Assembly (NCBI RefSeq): GCF_047663525.1
Contig: NC_092590.1
Coordinates: 10,746,001 to 10,810,000 of the forward strand
Direction: 5' to 3'
Origin: Anas platyrhynchos
Taxonomy: Eukaryota; Chordata; Aves; Anseriformes; Anatidae
Length of the DNA stretch: 64,000 bases
The translations under genes were made by a program, and so were the position numbers. A model generated the notes under the pieces. That model was not told the origin of the DNA. It saw only the letters and a program-made list of their open reading frames with translations, and did no database searches. Every line of letters begins with the position of its first letter. Position 1 is the first letter of the stretch. This document shows positions 37,236 through 64,000 of the stretch, piece after piece.

Positions 37236-39830
37236 GCTGTTGTCACAATTTAGGGAATATTAGTGCCATGTATTGAGATGAACAACTTAGACAAAAAGGC
37301 TGGTAGTGATTACTTATGTTCTAATTGCATAAAGAGGAATAGATTAAGTAGATAAGCTTAAAGAAAACGTACTTGTGTAGTTAACTGCCCTAGAGGGGAA
37401 CAGGATGGGGTCTTGGGAGCAGTTATGTATTTTGTGGCAGTGTCAAATCAAAACATTGAGCAAGAGCAAACCGAAAAGGGGCAGCACTGCAGCTTCCCTG
37501 CATTCTGGGGCTGCTGCATGCCTTGTCCCCAAGCCCCACTCCCAGCATCTTGAGCAATCTGGCAGAACAATGCAGATAAAGCACTTTCTGCAACACAGTT
37601 ATGCAAGTCGGCTTGTGTTTCACTGGCTCCATGTGCAGTCCTTTATCTTGACAGTTTTTCCCTAAAGACTGTGCCACCTACACCTGGACAGGATCTACTG
37701 CCCAGTGCTCCCAGCAGGAGGCAACCAGTCTGGCAAAAGGAAATGGCTTCCAGGTGGCTTCCACTCCAATCCCTGGAAAAATATTTCAGGGAAATGGCAT
37801 GCAAAAAGGTGAGGACATGAGGGGAGCTTTGAGGGGAAAGGAAGCATAAAGGGAAGAAAGAAGAAACTGATTATGAAAAATAGGTAGGAACTTTGGAAGA
37901 AAGGAAAAGGACAGATGTTGAGGAATAGACTGGATTAGAAATTCTTCATTCTGTTGTATTTATTTATTTATTTATTCATTTCTTTGTTTATTTACATAAA
38001 GTCACTAGGTCCTGCCTCCCGAGGCTTTGTGAAAGAGGTCAGCACAGTACAGGAAGGTGAGCCATGTTGTTTTGGGTTAATTTCTATGCAGAGTGCACAG
38101 AATGTATCTTCTACCTTGAAGGTCTCAGTGGGAGAACTCGGAGGCTTTTCCAACACGTTGTATTTGTGCTGACATTTTGTGTTACAATACCAATTCTCTA
38201 ATAGTACACCTCAGAAAGAAGCATCCATTGAGATGAATTATGACCACTGCTGTATAAAGCAGAAGTGTTACACTGTAAAAGCACTGGGGAGTGGTGAGAC
38301 TGCAACAGCAGAGCTGCCCCTGTGGGTGAGTACCCCGAGGTCTGCCATTCCCTGGAGGTAAGCCAAGTCACCACCTATGGGCTCTGTGAGCCTTTTTACA
38401 GAGGAAGCCTCAGGTCACACCCTCCTCTTTTTTTCTCTAAGGGTCTTGGAAACATTTTAGCAGGGGCTCTTGGTCTCTGTTTTTCTAGCCTGCGCCAAAC
38501 GTGGTTTGCATCCCTGGCTGGCTGGACCTCTTCAGCCTCTTGCACTCTGTTGTCATTCCCAAAGCATTCACCTGACATTACATATATCTGCCACATTTCT
38601 CCCCAGCTCCTCTTTCTCTACACCTTCTTCAAGTAATTAATCATAGAGGTAATTCTGAGACACCACTGTACTTAGTGCTTATTACTTAGGCTGTATGTGG
38701 CATTTTATTTCTTTTTTTCGCTTGTTTCTGAAGGCAAAATCTTGATTTCAAAGTGTTGGAAATAATTTGAAAATAGATGAAGCTTGAAATCTACAGCAAA
38801 GGCATGTGGTGCTGATCACCACCCAGCCTTTCATTGCGTTGTAAAGGTAGAAATCTTAAAATAAATAAATGAATTAAAATAAATAAATTTTAAAAAAATA
38901 GCATTTGGAATATATTTTTATATATTGAAATAGAAACAAGCCTCAAGGAGCTCCCCAGCCTGCCCATGGTGAACCCTGCTTTCAGGAGATGTCCTGCCCT
39001 TGCCTGTTGGTATGGGAGCCTTAACCTGATGCAAAGCAGCATGGAGCCCTTAAATACACCTGCACCTCCGACTTCCACTCATGATGCGTGGGCAGCACAA
39101 CCCCTCAATGTTGTGTCAGGAGAGGATAAGTGCGTGGGTGCCCGCTGGTGCTGGTGGATCCAACAGTTCAGGCAGTCTATTGTGAAATTAGCTGTGTTGC
39201 CCATCATAAGAAATGTGCATCCTCTCAGCTCCTGGCCAGATGACTTTTGTTTTCCCATCAGCATGATCAGCTCTTTGGCCTTGGTCAGTGATCACTGAAA
39301 GCAAGTCCAACAGGTTAATGAGTAGCCAGGCTGCAAAACTAAGGAATCGGAGGAGCAATTAGGGCTGCAGATTGACAGTGCGTATTTCTTAAGCATCTTG
39401 CACAATAGCATGTTCTTAGTCATCAGCTGAGCTCTTAAGAGTGTCAACAAAATAATTCAACAAAGCCCTCGTGTTCCCATGACCCTGCCCCTGTGAGATC
39501 AAGAGCACCTCTCCCCCTTTCTCCTTGCTCCCACAGCTGCACTCAGAGCAGCAGGCTCGGAGGGCAGCCTCCCGGCGAGGTGGAAGGAGGGGACAGCTTC
39601 CAGCTGAGGCCAGCCACCGATGGGATGTGAAAAGGGTGGGGGTGAGCCTGGCAAAGGAATTGGGAAAACCAAGATTTCAGCAGACGGGTGGCTTATTTTC
39701 TTTCTTGTGCTTTGGATGTTTAAGGGGTGGGACTCTGAGCTTGGCAGCTCGGCTAAAAGGTCGGAGCAATGCACTTGCAGGAGCACTTTGCTAGACAAGC
39801 TTCTACTGTATTGGACAGGACCTGCAGAAT
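37236..39830. other. Upstream flank of the ADH1 gene
   Basis: No coding exon recognised. A (TTTA)n tract is near 37956-37995. Immediately upstream of the ADH1 ATG, GGCTAAAAGG at about 39750-39759 is a possible TATA-like element, but the transcription start cannot be fixed from sequence. Confidence 0.4.
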
Positions 39831-39916
39831 CAGCAACCTGAGCGCTTCACGGCTGACCCAGTCCTTGGCACAAGAAATCAGTGGTGGCAAGATCTGAAAC
39901 AGACACGCCAGTCAAC

Positions 39917-49631
<9,715 letters not shown>

Positions 49632-49751
49632 GATTCCCAAATGATAAGCAGCAGATGGCTTGGCAGCAGCACAAACTTCATTGTCCTCCAATACAATGGA
49701 TGCAAATTGTGAAATAAGACATTTCTGAATGATCTGCCACAACCACCCTTG

Positions 49752-50070
49752 AATAAAAGGATCAAGCTCAACATCCAGACTTCAAACACAGCACTTAAAA
49801 AGAAAATAATCATTCCTTCTACTTCAAAGCAGGAATCAGGAAAAATCTCTGTATTGTGCATCAATTTTCTTTTAATAGCCAATGATACTACCATACTTGC
49901 TTTTGTCACAGGTGTTATGGAAGGTTTGGCTTTATTTAAACAGCTTTTAACAGGCAATCTTTTAATAAAAGGAAAAAAAAAAAAAAAAAAGCAAACTGTT
50001 TCTTTGGATCTTAATAAAGCTGCAAGTTTAACAGCTCACACACCAGGAAATTAAAGTACTGCTCAATAAA
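49752..50070 (+). terminator. ADH1 polyA signal cluster
   Basis: AATAAA at 49752-49757 is the first signal after the stop codon. Further AATAAA hexamers occur near 49965, 50013 and 50065. Which one is used is unknown. Confidence 0.55.
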
Positions 50071-51850
50071 ACTCTAGGTTGGAACTAAGTATCCATCCTG
50101 AATGATTTTAGCATCCTCTTATTCCATTACCTGATAGGCAAGGAAAACATGGCAGAGATTAGGATTCCTGGGTGATGTGTGACCGTGTGTTTGAACTAAC
50201 GATTTCAGTAAGTAATAGTTAAGTAAATCATAAACTGAGGTACTGGAGAAAGGCTCATTGCTGGATATTTTACCAAATTAATACTTCCAAGCATTTTATG
50301 AAGAATGGTTGTGTTATGTTTTGTTTTTTAAATGGTATATCTTTTTCATTGTTTTAGATCTGTTGCCAATCTACACAGGGGTGTCTGATGATCGGAAAAC
50401 TGAGAATAAATGTATGAATGTGCGTCGATTATTACTTGTTTCCATTAAATAGAGGGAAGGGTGCCAGGCCTTTAAGTGTGAATACAGAAGAAGAAACAGG
50501 AGACAGGTAGCAGTGTGGCAGAGATCAAAGAAAGAATCATAATGCTTTCTGCATCCGTGACATGGAGACATGAACAGAAGCTATTTCTACCTCAGAAAAC
50601 ATGGTCAATATTGACTTAGCTTTTAAAAGAGATGGTAGCCACTTACAGCACTGATCAGAGCTTGCCTGGTAGCTGGGTAAAAGAGCCTGTGATAGAAGAG
50701 GACAGTGTGCTAACGATGACTTAGCTGTTTGTGTCAGCAAAAAGGGGCCTCGAGCAGCCCAGCAAGGTTAATGATTTGAAGACAGGTTTGCTAAGAGATT
50801 AGACCTTAACAGAAAGAGCTGCTTAAATATGTGTGCATATCATAAACTCAGTTTACATTGCAATTAAGACCCAAATACCAATCATTTGTTTCTGTGTGGT
50901 TACCTGTGCGGTCAGGTCTGAAGGTTTTTTGTGGGCCATAAAAAAAATTCCTTTTAGGTGCAGTTCAGCTACAGGATTATCTTTTCCAGGGCAGGCTACG
51001 TGTGAACCAACAGCATGAACTGGATCACTGAAACATTGGAAACAGAGGGAGAGGGGTTTTAATTCTGCTTTAACTGATCTCGTCTGGAGTAACATGGATT
51101 CAGTAGAAACAAGAGTGTCTCAGTTCACACAGAAAACATTTTCTGTGGGGCCAAAACTAATTTACTGTATCAGCTAAGAAACATCTAACTCATGGTCTAA
51201 ACAGAAGACAACGAAGGTTTGTTTATACATAGTTTGTGGGGATAGAAAGAAGTACAGAGAGGTAAATTATCCTCCCTGTACAAGATACATGGTGTTTCTG
51301 CAGTATATCCTATTTCCTGAAGTTTGGAAAATATAATAACAGGATCCGGAGTGGAAGATGGACAAAAAAAGCAAAACAAAAACGGAGTTAGGAAATACAG
51401 TACAACAAACCTCCTTGCTTCTGTCCTGTCCATGAGCGTGCAAAGTCCATTTCCATTCCCTATCTCCCAAGCACAGTAAACATCTGCTAGTAGCATCTTT
51501 ATAGCTTTGCTGGTTGGGGACTGGAACACTGAAAAAACAAAAGAAACCTCTGAAATCATACTGATCTGAACTACTGCAGTTGACCAAACCCCAAACCTTG
51601 GTGGACACAGATCTGAGAGAACGGAGGGCGCTGACAGAAGGGGAACTGCTCACACAGCTGGTTGCAAAGTTACATAAAAGTGTCCTTGGAAAATCGGCCC
51701 TTGCAGACATGCTCTTCGCGGTACCCAGGGGAAAAAAGCTGCGGTATACAGAGAGCTAAGCTGGACTCCAAAAGGCTGGGCATGTTTATTCGCCATACCA
51801 TGCTCTCAAGGTCTTCTTTTCTGCTGTAATTATTAATCCTTTCACAAATA
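50071..51850. other. Intergenic DNA between the two ADH genes
   Basis: About 1.8 kb with no recognised gene or repeat family. G+C rises sharply after about 51,850 towards the second ADH promoter. Confidence 0.45.
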
Positions 51851-52186
51851 GCTGGGGGTGAGCTGCTGCCCGGCCAAAGGTTGCCCCTCGGCAAGGAGTG
51901 GAAGCCCGAGCGGTGCCGTGAGTCTCCTCCCTGCAGCCCAGACCCAGCCCCTGGAGGCTGCGCCTTTCAGGGGGCACAGGGGACTCCCTGCTCGCAGGGG
52001 AACCTCCCGCTCTGCTCTCCGCCAGCTCTGGTCCCTCACCAGGCCGCCCGCCGTGCTCCCTGCTTCCCCCTCCAGCCGCAGCCGCGGGGCCAGGAGCGCT
52101 CGGGGCCTCGACGCCAGGTGCGGGTCCGGCCACACAGACGGCAGCTCACCTCCAGCCTGCGCTGCCGCCGGCTCCTCTCAGCCCAC
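51850..52186 (+). promoter_or_regulatory. GC-rich promoter/5'UTR of the second ADH gene
   Basis: G+C- and CpG-rich DNA (for example CCGCAGCCGCGGGGCC) directly before the ATG at 52187. It contrasts with the AT-rich upstream flank of ADH1 and suggests a different regulatory mode. No clear TATA box; start site not resolved. Confidence 0.5.
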
Positions 52187-58587
<6,401 letters not shown>

Positions 58588-59288
58588 GGGACGCGGCCGA
58601 GGGAGGATGAGCGCGGTCACTCCAGACCCTTTCATTTGAACACGGGCTTCTTCTCATCACATCTCAATGGCTTATTCTCTCTGAATTTTCTTCCCTTCAA
58701 TTTGTATTTATAATCTGTGCATACTGGGGCCTCCTGAGCAAAATCTGCTGGCTTTTCTCCTGATCTAGTTGTGCTTTTTGGGTAACAGCCTCAGAGAAAG
58801 TTAGGGAATGGAACCACAAAGAGAAATTGAACAGTACATTTATGTCCCATACATGTCTATGGCAACAGCAGTATGATTCTGTGGGAGCTACCAACATCAC
58901 AATTGTTCTGGCAACAGCATTTGTTTTCTGCACAGAACGAAACACAAGCATATGATAGGATGGACTCAAAATTAGCAACTGCTGTAAGACTCCTGTTCTC
59001 TACTGTAATGCTTTCTAAATTGCAAAACTCAATAGGAAACAAATGGGTTTGCTCCCTAATGTATACATGAAGAAGCATCGGAGTGTGAAACATCACTCTC
59101 TACTGATGCTTACACACTGCTAGAAGTGAATGTAGACGGCACCCAGCTCTCAACAGACCACTGCTTAAAAATATTTTTGTTTTCTGTTTCACTGTATGTC
59201 AGTCTGTACTGTTTTCCTGAACTTGAAAGGTGACAATCACATTCTATTCCTCAGCAAGTGTGCCCTTTCCAAGACTTTCCTACTGTGG

Positions 59289-59294
59289 AATAAA
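59289..59294 (+). terminator. Candidate polyA signal of the second ADH gene
   Basis: AATAAA about 700 bp after the stop codon, preceded by no earlier canonical hexamer that I see. Followed by GTCAGTCAGTTTTTGCTTTT, which is T/G-rich. Confidence 0.45.
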
Positions 59295-59574
59295 CACAAA
59301 CACAAATGTCAGTCAGTTTTTGCTTTTAGCACTCCATAAACTAGCCCTTTGTAAGCCTAGCATATTATCTGAATAATCCTTGGATTGATTTTAAGACAAA
59401 TACTCTTATGGTGGGCTTATACAAATCTTAGGATAGGCATGCCAGATACTCTTTGGTGATTCATATCTTAAGGGCAAGCTAGTTCCCATTCAAATCCAAT
59501 GCATCACAAGATAGATTTTCTTGGGACATCCTGCAAGTTTGCTAAAACCACAGTCTGCTGATTGAGAGATTAAA

Positions 59575-59604
59575 TGAATAAATAAATAAATAAATAAATA
59601 AATT
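59575..59604 (+). repeat. (AATA)n microsatellite
   Basis: About seven AAAT/AATA tetranucleotide copies downstream of the second ADH. Confidence 0.9.
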
Positions 59605-61630
59605 TAAAGTAAATGATGCACTTAAAAACAGAGTTTGAATGATTCTTGAGAGACCACGTAGATTGGACCTTTTCCCAATGCAGCATCAATTCTCTGGATC
59701 ATTGCTGAGAGAAAACTTGTGCTTAAAGGCCTCCAGCAGTGATCTATTCCATTATCATTTTACAGTGCATCAAACTGTTGGGTTACTGGCATCACGTACT
59801 CTTGGGTTACCTGGCACCACAAGAGGCCATCAATCAGACTGATGGTAATCTCCCTTCCCATTTTTTAAACCCTACCACAAAGCAACCTCATGTTCGGTTG
59901 ATCTTTTGCCGGTGTGCAAGTTTTAGCTTGGGGTTTAAGTTATACACGTCTCTCATCAGACCACATTTCTACTAATCAATAAAAATTATAACAATTCTAA
60001 TATTTCCTTACTAATACTTCCATAACTGGACCAGTATTGGATGGGAAACGTGCACTATTAGAAAGATCGAAATGGTCAGAGAAGACTGCACATGCTCTTA
60101 CACATCTGCAAGTAGAAGTGTCTTGGTTTTACTTCAGTATATATGCAAACAATGAAAAGGTCTGCCCAAGTTGCTGACTTCTGAAATTAATAAGACATAT
60201 ACTAAACCCACAAGATCTCCTTAAGGCAGCATAGCCTATGAGCTGTGACAAATAAAAATGATTTCTGACTATTAATTTTGTTCCCAGTCCACTGCTTATG
60301 GGCTGTACTGCTCTGAACTTCAACTAGGAAAGTCTGGGTCTAGCCTGAGAAACACGTACTCCCAAATAATTACACCACTAACCTGCAAAGCAGCAATCTT
60401 TTGCTGTGGGAATTGTCTCACTGTGTAGACAGAATTTGTATTCTATGATAACCGCAAAAGACTATACATTACACCTGGTTCAAAATCAGCTGAAGACAAA
60501 TGGCTGTAATTCCATTCAGTGTTTTGCAAGCGTTCAATTAACTGCTGACCGTACTGAATAACGGTGCTATGCTTACAAGTTATACCACACTGTTGTCAGA
60601 TTTCAGCAGCGTTTGTGTGCCTTTTGAGATCAACACAGCTTGTAAGATGTTCCCAAACTGATAGCCTTTGTCTGCGTGAGTTTCCTGTGACGTCCTTCAA
60701 GTTAACAAACTCATCTTCAAAACAGAATGGAGTATTGGTTTGTAGTCACCAGAGCAATACATCCAAACCAAGAAACAAGCAGTTCAAAATAAATAGTGCA
60801 TGGGCATTTGTGTAAGAACAGCAAAACTGTGTTTGTACAACTTCAATGTTCAGCTGCACAGAGCCTGTCTGAAAGAGAGTTTATGCACATTTTCTCTTGC
60901 AACTCCCATAGGTCTCAAACACTCAGTCTTGACTGCAAAACGTGCTTGCGCCAGAGCTTCCATGTGGCTACAGATGTCCTTCAGCATCCGTGCCCTGCAG
61001 AGCAGGCAGGGAACACACTGACTGAATGGCAGTGGGACTGCTCCCAGAGTCCACAGTGGAAATGGTACTGGAAGTCACTGGGGCTTGCTTTGGAGAAAAA
61101 TGCAAACAGTAGCAGCAAAAATCACACAACCCCCCCTCACATTTCTCAGTGATCCAGTTCTTCTCCGATCCATGGCACCGCATTCATACTCCTCACATAC
61201 CAGTGTGGTTGGCTCCATATGATGCACATGGTTGTGCCATGGCACTTTCAGGTGTATTGGACGGATCACTGCCAGAGGTGATGGTGCCCCCTTTAAAGCC
61301 CCTGTTCCTGCCACCCTTGACTATGGCTTGCCTCAGATCCTTCCCTGACACTCCTCTGCCACTCTCCCTGGATATGGCATCTGCCCGTTCTGCACCCATG
61401 CCTGGTGAGCCTTCTCATGGCCTTTCAAGCTCCCTCACACCTGGCACACACAGTACTGAGTTACCCTTTATGTGTAACATAAACTCAGGATAACTCAGGA
61501 TATATCATGGAAAGAGCTATCATGAGATGAACAACCACTCTTTATCCGACATTTGTTTTCTTGGGCTGCGTGATTATCAAGGCATTGAAAATTAATATCA
61601 TCTGTTTTGCACAGCGTTCCCTCCCAATTT
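59605..61630. other. Intergenic DNA downstream of the ADH pair
   Basis: No coding exon of a third ADH, RNA gene or repeat family recognised. Confidence 0.45.
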
Positions 61631-61632
61631 TC

Positions 61633-61636
<4 letters not shown>

Positions 61637-61663
<27 letters not shown>

Positions 61664-61684
61664 CAACAACAATAATAATAATAA
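61637..61684 (+). repeat. (AAT)n / (AAC)n microsatellite
   Basis: Trinucleotide tract: about nine AAT copies, three or four AAC copies, then AAT again. Confidence 0.9.
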
Positions 61685-61776
61685 AAGATGTATTAGTCAC
61701 CTCCAACAAAGAAACGTGACAAACATGTGCACCAACTCCACTAGAGATTGTACGCAACAACTTTAGGGAGAGGAAT

Positions 61777-61968
61777 CATAGACTCTTGGATTCAGAGAGT
61801 GGTCTGTGTTGGAAGGAACCTTAAAGACCATCCCATGCCAACCCCATGCAATGAGCAGGGACACCATCCGCTAGAAAACCTTATCCAACGCCGCTTCCAA
61901 CTAGATAGACCTTAAGCACTTCCAGGCATGGGACTTCTCTGGGCAACCTGTTCCACTGCCTCACCACC
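61777..61968 (-). mobile_element. CR1 3'-end copy, minus orientation
   Basis: GGAATCATAGACTCTTGG, then GTTGGAAGGAACCTTAAAGA and CTCTGGGCAACCTGTTCCAC, are the reverse complement of a CR1 3' end. It abuts a second CR1 end at about 61969. Confidence 0.85.
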
Positions 61969-62105
61969 AATGGAAGTGTTTAAGGCCAGGTTGGATGGGG
62001 CTTTGGAAACCATTGTCTAATGAAAGCTCTCCCTGCTCGTCACAGGGAGCTGGAACAGGATGGTCTTTAAGGTGCCTTCCAACCCCAATACATTTTGTGA
62101 GGCCA
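61969..62105 (+). mobile_element. CR1 3'-end copy, plus orientation
   Basis: GGAAGTGTTTAAGGCCAGG, TTGGATGGGGCTTTGG, GGATGGTCTTTAAGGTGCC and ACATTTTGTGA form a short CR1 3' end in plus orientation, joined directly to the minus copy on its left. Confidence 0.85.
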
Positions 62106-62580
62106 GAATACTAACAGCCAGCCTTGTGCACTCAAGGTCAGCTACCCCAAGGCCAGAGACTCCGTAGACTTTCTAGACACCGGTTCAGTCTGAGCACCCC
62201 TGTGAGGACAATCGGTTCCTTTTTGCTGCCTGGGCTGTCTCCACCTGCAAGCGTGGGCCTGGTGCTGCTCACCTTTCTGCCACAGAGCCCCTCAGAGAGG
62301 ACGCAGGCTTCATCTTCTCTACTCCCTCCCTGCAGGCAGCTGTCAGGTCCACCCCTGAGCCTTCTCTCCTTCGTGCTGACCCAAGGAGACCCCTCAGCCT
62401 GCCCTTGTATGCCGTGTGCCTTGGCCCCTCACTCCCTCGTGTGCCCTGGGCTGTGCCCACTCCACACCCATCAGGATCTTTCCTGTCTGGGGGAGACCAG
62501 AAGGGGATCCCGGAGTTCAGGCAGAGCCACAAAAATGACACCAAATCAGAGAGGAAAGTGGTTGCTTACTGGTTGTTGTT
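62106..62580. other. GC-rich flank with no assigned gene
   Basis: Moderately GC-rich DNA with long open frames on both strands, which is expected from its composition. No domain or splice pattern supports a gene. Confidence 0.4.
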
Positions 62581-62627
62581 TATTGTTGTTGTTGCAACGC
62601 ATTTATGTATTTATTATGATTATTCTA

Positions 62628-62960
62628 TCAGTCTGTTGCCCCATCCTGGGAAGAGCTGGCACCCAAGCACCTTGAAGGGACTTCACGCTGCACTCCCGCG
62701 CTTCTTCCTGGCAGGCCTGAAGACTTCTGCTTCTGCAGAGGAACAGCTGTCTGCGTGCCCGTTTCCAGGGCTCTGCTGCTGCTCTCTGTGCACCGCCATG
62801 CAGGGCCAGGCTTTGTCTTCAAGCACCTCTTGGCAGCCTTCTGGAGACACCCCACGCCCAGCGTGGCCTTCGCAGGGCTTCTCCTGTCGCCCGCTGCAGC
62901 AGCCCAGAGGAAGCCGAGTGCGCTCTTGCCCAGTGCTTGGGGCTCCGTGCACAAGAGATG
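62628..62960 (-). CDS. Possible second exon of the PMEVDPP-repeat gene
   Basis: On the minus strand a very strong acceptor (a long CCTTCC-rich tract ending TTTCCTGCAG at about 62961) precedes GC-rich sequence open in two frames. A junction just before the stop of the upstream exon (CAC|gtgtag, about 63091) would continue in the frame ending GASSSQDGATD at 62628. Another frame ends EAEVFRPARKKRGSAA at 62683. AATAAA signals follow at about 62613-62618 (minus). The donor is weak and neither frame is recognised, so this exon is a hypothesis. Confidence 0.3.
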   Translation of the reverse strand, partial: HLLCTEPQALGKSALGFLWAAAAGDRRSPAKATLGVGCLQKAAKRCLKTKPGPAWRCTESSSRALETGTQTAVPLQKQKSSGLPGRSAGVQREVPSRCLGASSSQDGATD

Positions 62961-63087
62961 ACACTTCTGCAGGAAAGGCGGGGAAGGGGAAGGGGAAGCG
63001 GAAGGGGAAGGAAAGGAGGGGGAGGGAAGGGGGGAGAGGCCATGTGCAGGCAATCCGGCATGATGGTAACGGGATGGCCTCTCCCCC

Positions 63088-63411
63088 CTACACGTGGCGG
63101 CGGAGGCAGTGCCGGGAGTACGGAGCGGTCCGGGCGGTTCTGCGATGACGGTGTTGGTGTCTCGCTGGTGGGAGCCCTGGCACGATGGTGTTGTGCCACA
63201 CCAGATGGGATGGAGGTGGATCCACCTCCATCGGCTCTTCCTCCTCCACGGGTGGATCCACCTCCATGGGCTCCACACCATCCGCCGCGGCCGCTCCGTC
63301 TCCACTGGCGCTCCTCCGCCTCCACTTCTTCGCAGGCTGCATAGCCCAGCTCGCTTTGTTCCCACGCAGGGGTGGGCAGCTGTCGCCCCAGGTTCTCTTA
63401 ATCCCAGCCAT
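63088..63411 (-). CDS. Small basic protein with PMEVDPP repeats, unknown family
   Basis: A minus-strand frame of 107 codons starting MAGIKRTWGDSCPPLRGNK. It lies 60 bp downstream of a good TATA box, which supports both strand and start. Features are a basic patch KKWRRR at about 28-33, two acidic PMEVDPP repeats (about 48-67, PPVEEEE between them), a short hydrophobic stretch VWHNTIVPGLPP (about 72-83), and a His/Arg-rich C-terminus (RHQHRHRRTARTAPYSRH, about 86-103). There are no membrane segments or signal peptide. The basic His/Arg tail with an acidic Pro repeat could suit a chromatin or nuclear-import role, but this is inference. It may continue into a downstream exon. I do not recognise the family; a retrocopy or chance frame in GC-rich DNA remains possible, though the TATA position argues against chance. 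Confidence 0.5.
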   Translation of the reverse strand: MAGIKRTWGDSCPPLRGNKASWAMQPAKKWRRRSASGDGAAAADGVEPMEVDPPVEEEEPMEVDPPPSHLVWHNTIVPGLPPARHQHRHRRTARTAPYSRHCLRRHV

Positions 63412-63444
63412 GTCTGGTGGTCGCTAGAGATCCTGGGGGATCAG

Positions 63445-63525
63445 CGAGGGGGGGGCCAGGCGCAGGGGCTTTTATAGGCCCCAGGACAACGCCGGGGGGC
63501 AGATGCCACTGTGACATCAGGAGGC
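63445..63525 (-). promoter_or_regulatory. TATA box and CRE-like site of the PMEVDPP gene
   Basis: On the minus strand CCTATAAAAGCCCC (TATA at 63471-63476) lies 60 bp before the ATG, implying a start near 63445. TGACATCA, one mismatch from the cAMP response element TGACGTCA, lies at 63512-63519, about 40 bp upstream of the TATA box. A compact TATA plus CRE-like arrangement is common in genes expressed in spermatids; applying that here is inference. Confidence 0.55.
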
Positions 63526-63703
63526 CTCTGTGATGGCCGCAGTGATGGCGCCACGCCCCAGGCCCGACATGGCCGTGTTGGGAGGGGGCTTCTGAAAGAG
63601 GCCTGAAAGAGGCCCTGGTCTGGAAGGAGGATGGCTAGGGTGCTGGGGGCCCCTTTCCTGGGCCTTTTTGCTTGCCAGAGAGACAGGCAAGCAAAGCTTG
63701 CTA

Positions 63704-63762
63704 CCTTGTCTAAGCTACTTTGCTACTTTGTCTATGTAGCTACTTTGTCTAAGTAGCGATAC
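63704..63762. repeat. Short imperfect tandem repeats of CTACTTTGTCTA
   Basis: Three or four degenerate copies of (G)CTACTTTGTCTAAGTAG-like units, each with partial inverted symmetry (CTAC...GTAG). Confidence 0.65.
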
Positions 63763-64000
63763 TGGAAATTGATTCAATGTCTTCTGAATAAAAACGTGAT
63801 GAGATGGAGAGTTCAAAGGAAAATATGGTTGAAATACCCAAGTAGCTAATCACATGCACCTGACTTACTGATGTGGAAAAGGCTGGGCAATTAGATAGTA
63901 CCTCAGCATTTGGGTTATGCACAAGCAGTCTAGCAGGTTGTACAAACACAATTTTGGTGTTTCATGTGTTCATGACGCTTCTACTTAGAGATGTGTAAGA
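63763..64000. other. Right-edge intergenic DNA
   Basis: AT-rich sequence in which I see no feature. Confidence 0.4.

Noticed and set aside
58588-61776. A third ADH paralogue expected from mammalian cluster order.
   Set aside because: No exon encoding the GHE, CGEC or GLGGVG motifs was found on either strand.
62124-63148. Long plus-strand frames in the GC-rich right part of the window.
   Set aside because: Composition-driven; the TATA box, CRE-like site and polyA signals all support the minus strand.

Overview
The window looks like nuclear DNA of a bird. It carries several CR1 LINE copies ending in the ATTCTGTGATTCTGTG-type tail, avian-type LTR elements, and genes with spliceosomal introns. 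Gene order corresponds to the human 4q23 MTTP - TRMT10A - C4orf17 - ADH block. All family assignments come from reading translated exons against remembered family sequences; no database search was possible.

Layout. (1) 1-1000: the first coding exon (signal peptide) and proximal promoter of MTTP on the minus strand; the rest of MTTP lies off the left edge. (2) 3.7-13.8 kb: TRMT10A on the plus strand, with a CpG-island promoter, seven coding exons (317 aa) and three alternative polyA signals. (3) 14.8-26.7 kb: two young CR1 copies in opposite orientation flank the C4orf17 orthologue (minus strand, 18.06-23.86 kb). (4) 26.7-39.8 kb: a gene-poor stretch with microsatellites and an old CR1. (5) 39.9-49.6 kb: a complete nine-exon class I alcohol dehydrogenase (375 aa). 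(6) 52.2-58.6 kb: a second complete nine-exon medium-chain ADH (376 aa), less typical. Its third intron holds about 2.9 kb of a heavily deleted endogenous retrovirus on the minus strand. (7) 58.6-64 kb: intergenic DNA with a tail-out CR1 pair, then a small TATA-driven minus-strand gene encoding PMEVDPP repeats.

MTTP (lipoprotein assembly) and TRMT10A (tRNA m1G9 methylation) are arranged head to head. The two ADHs are tandem paralogues with identical exon phases; both keep the catalytic and structural zinc ligands and the Rossmann glycine motif.

The most unusual item is the intron-3 retrovirus of the second ADH. On the minus strand, upstream of an integrase-like tail, a gutted env and a 3' LTR, it carries about 350 bp that resembles an intronless, internally deleted piece of the host VLDL receptor (signal peptide, pieces of LDLR class A repeats, EGF-like repeat). 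That is the anatomy expected of a retrovirus that captured a cellular gene. The second item to check is the PMEVDPP-repeat gene near the right end, which I could not assign to a family.
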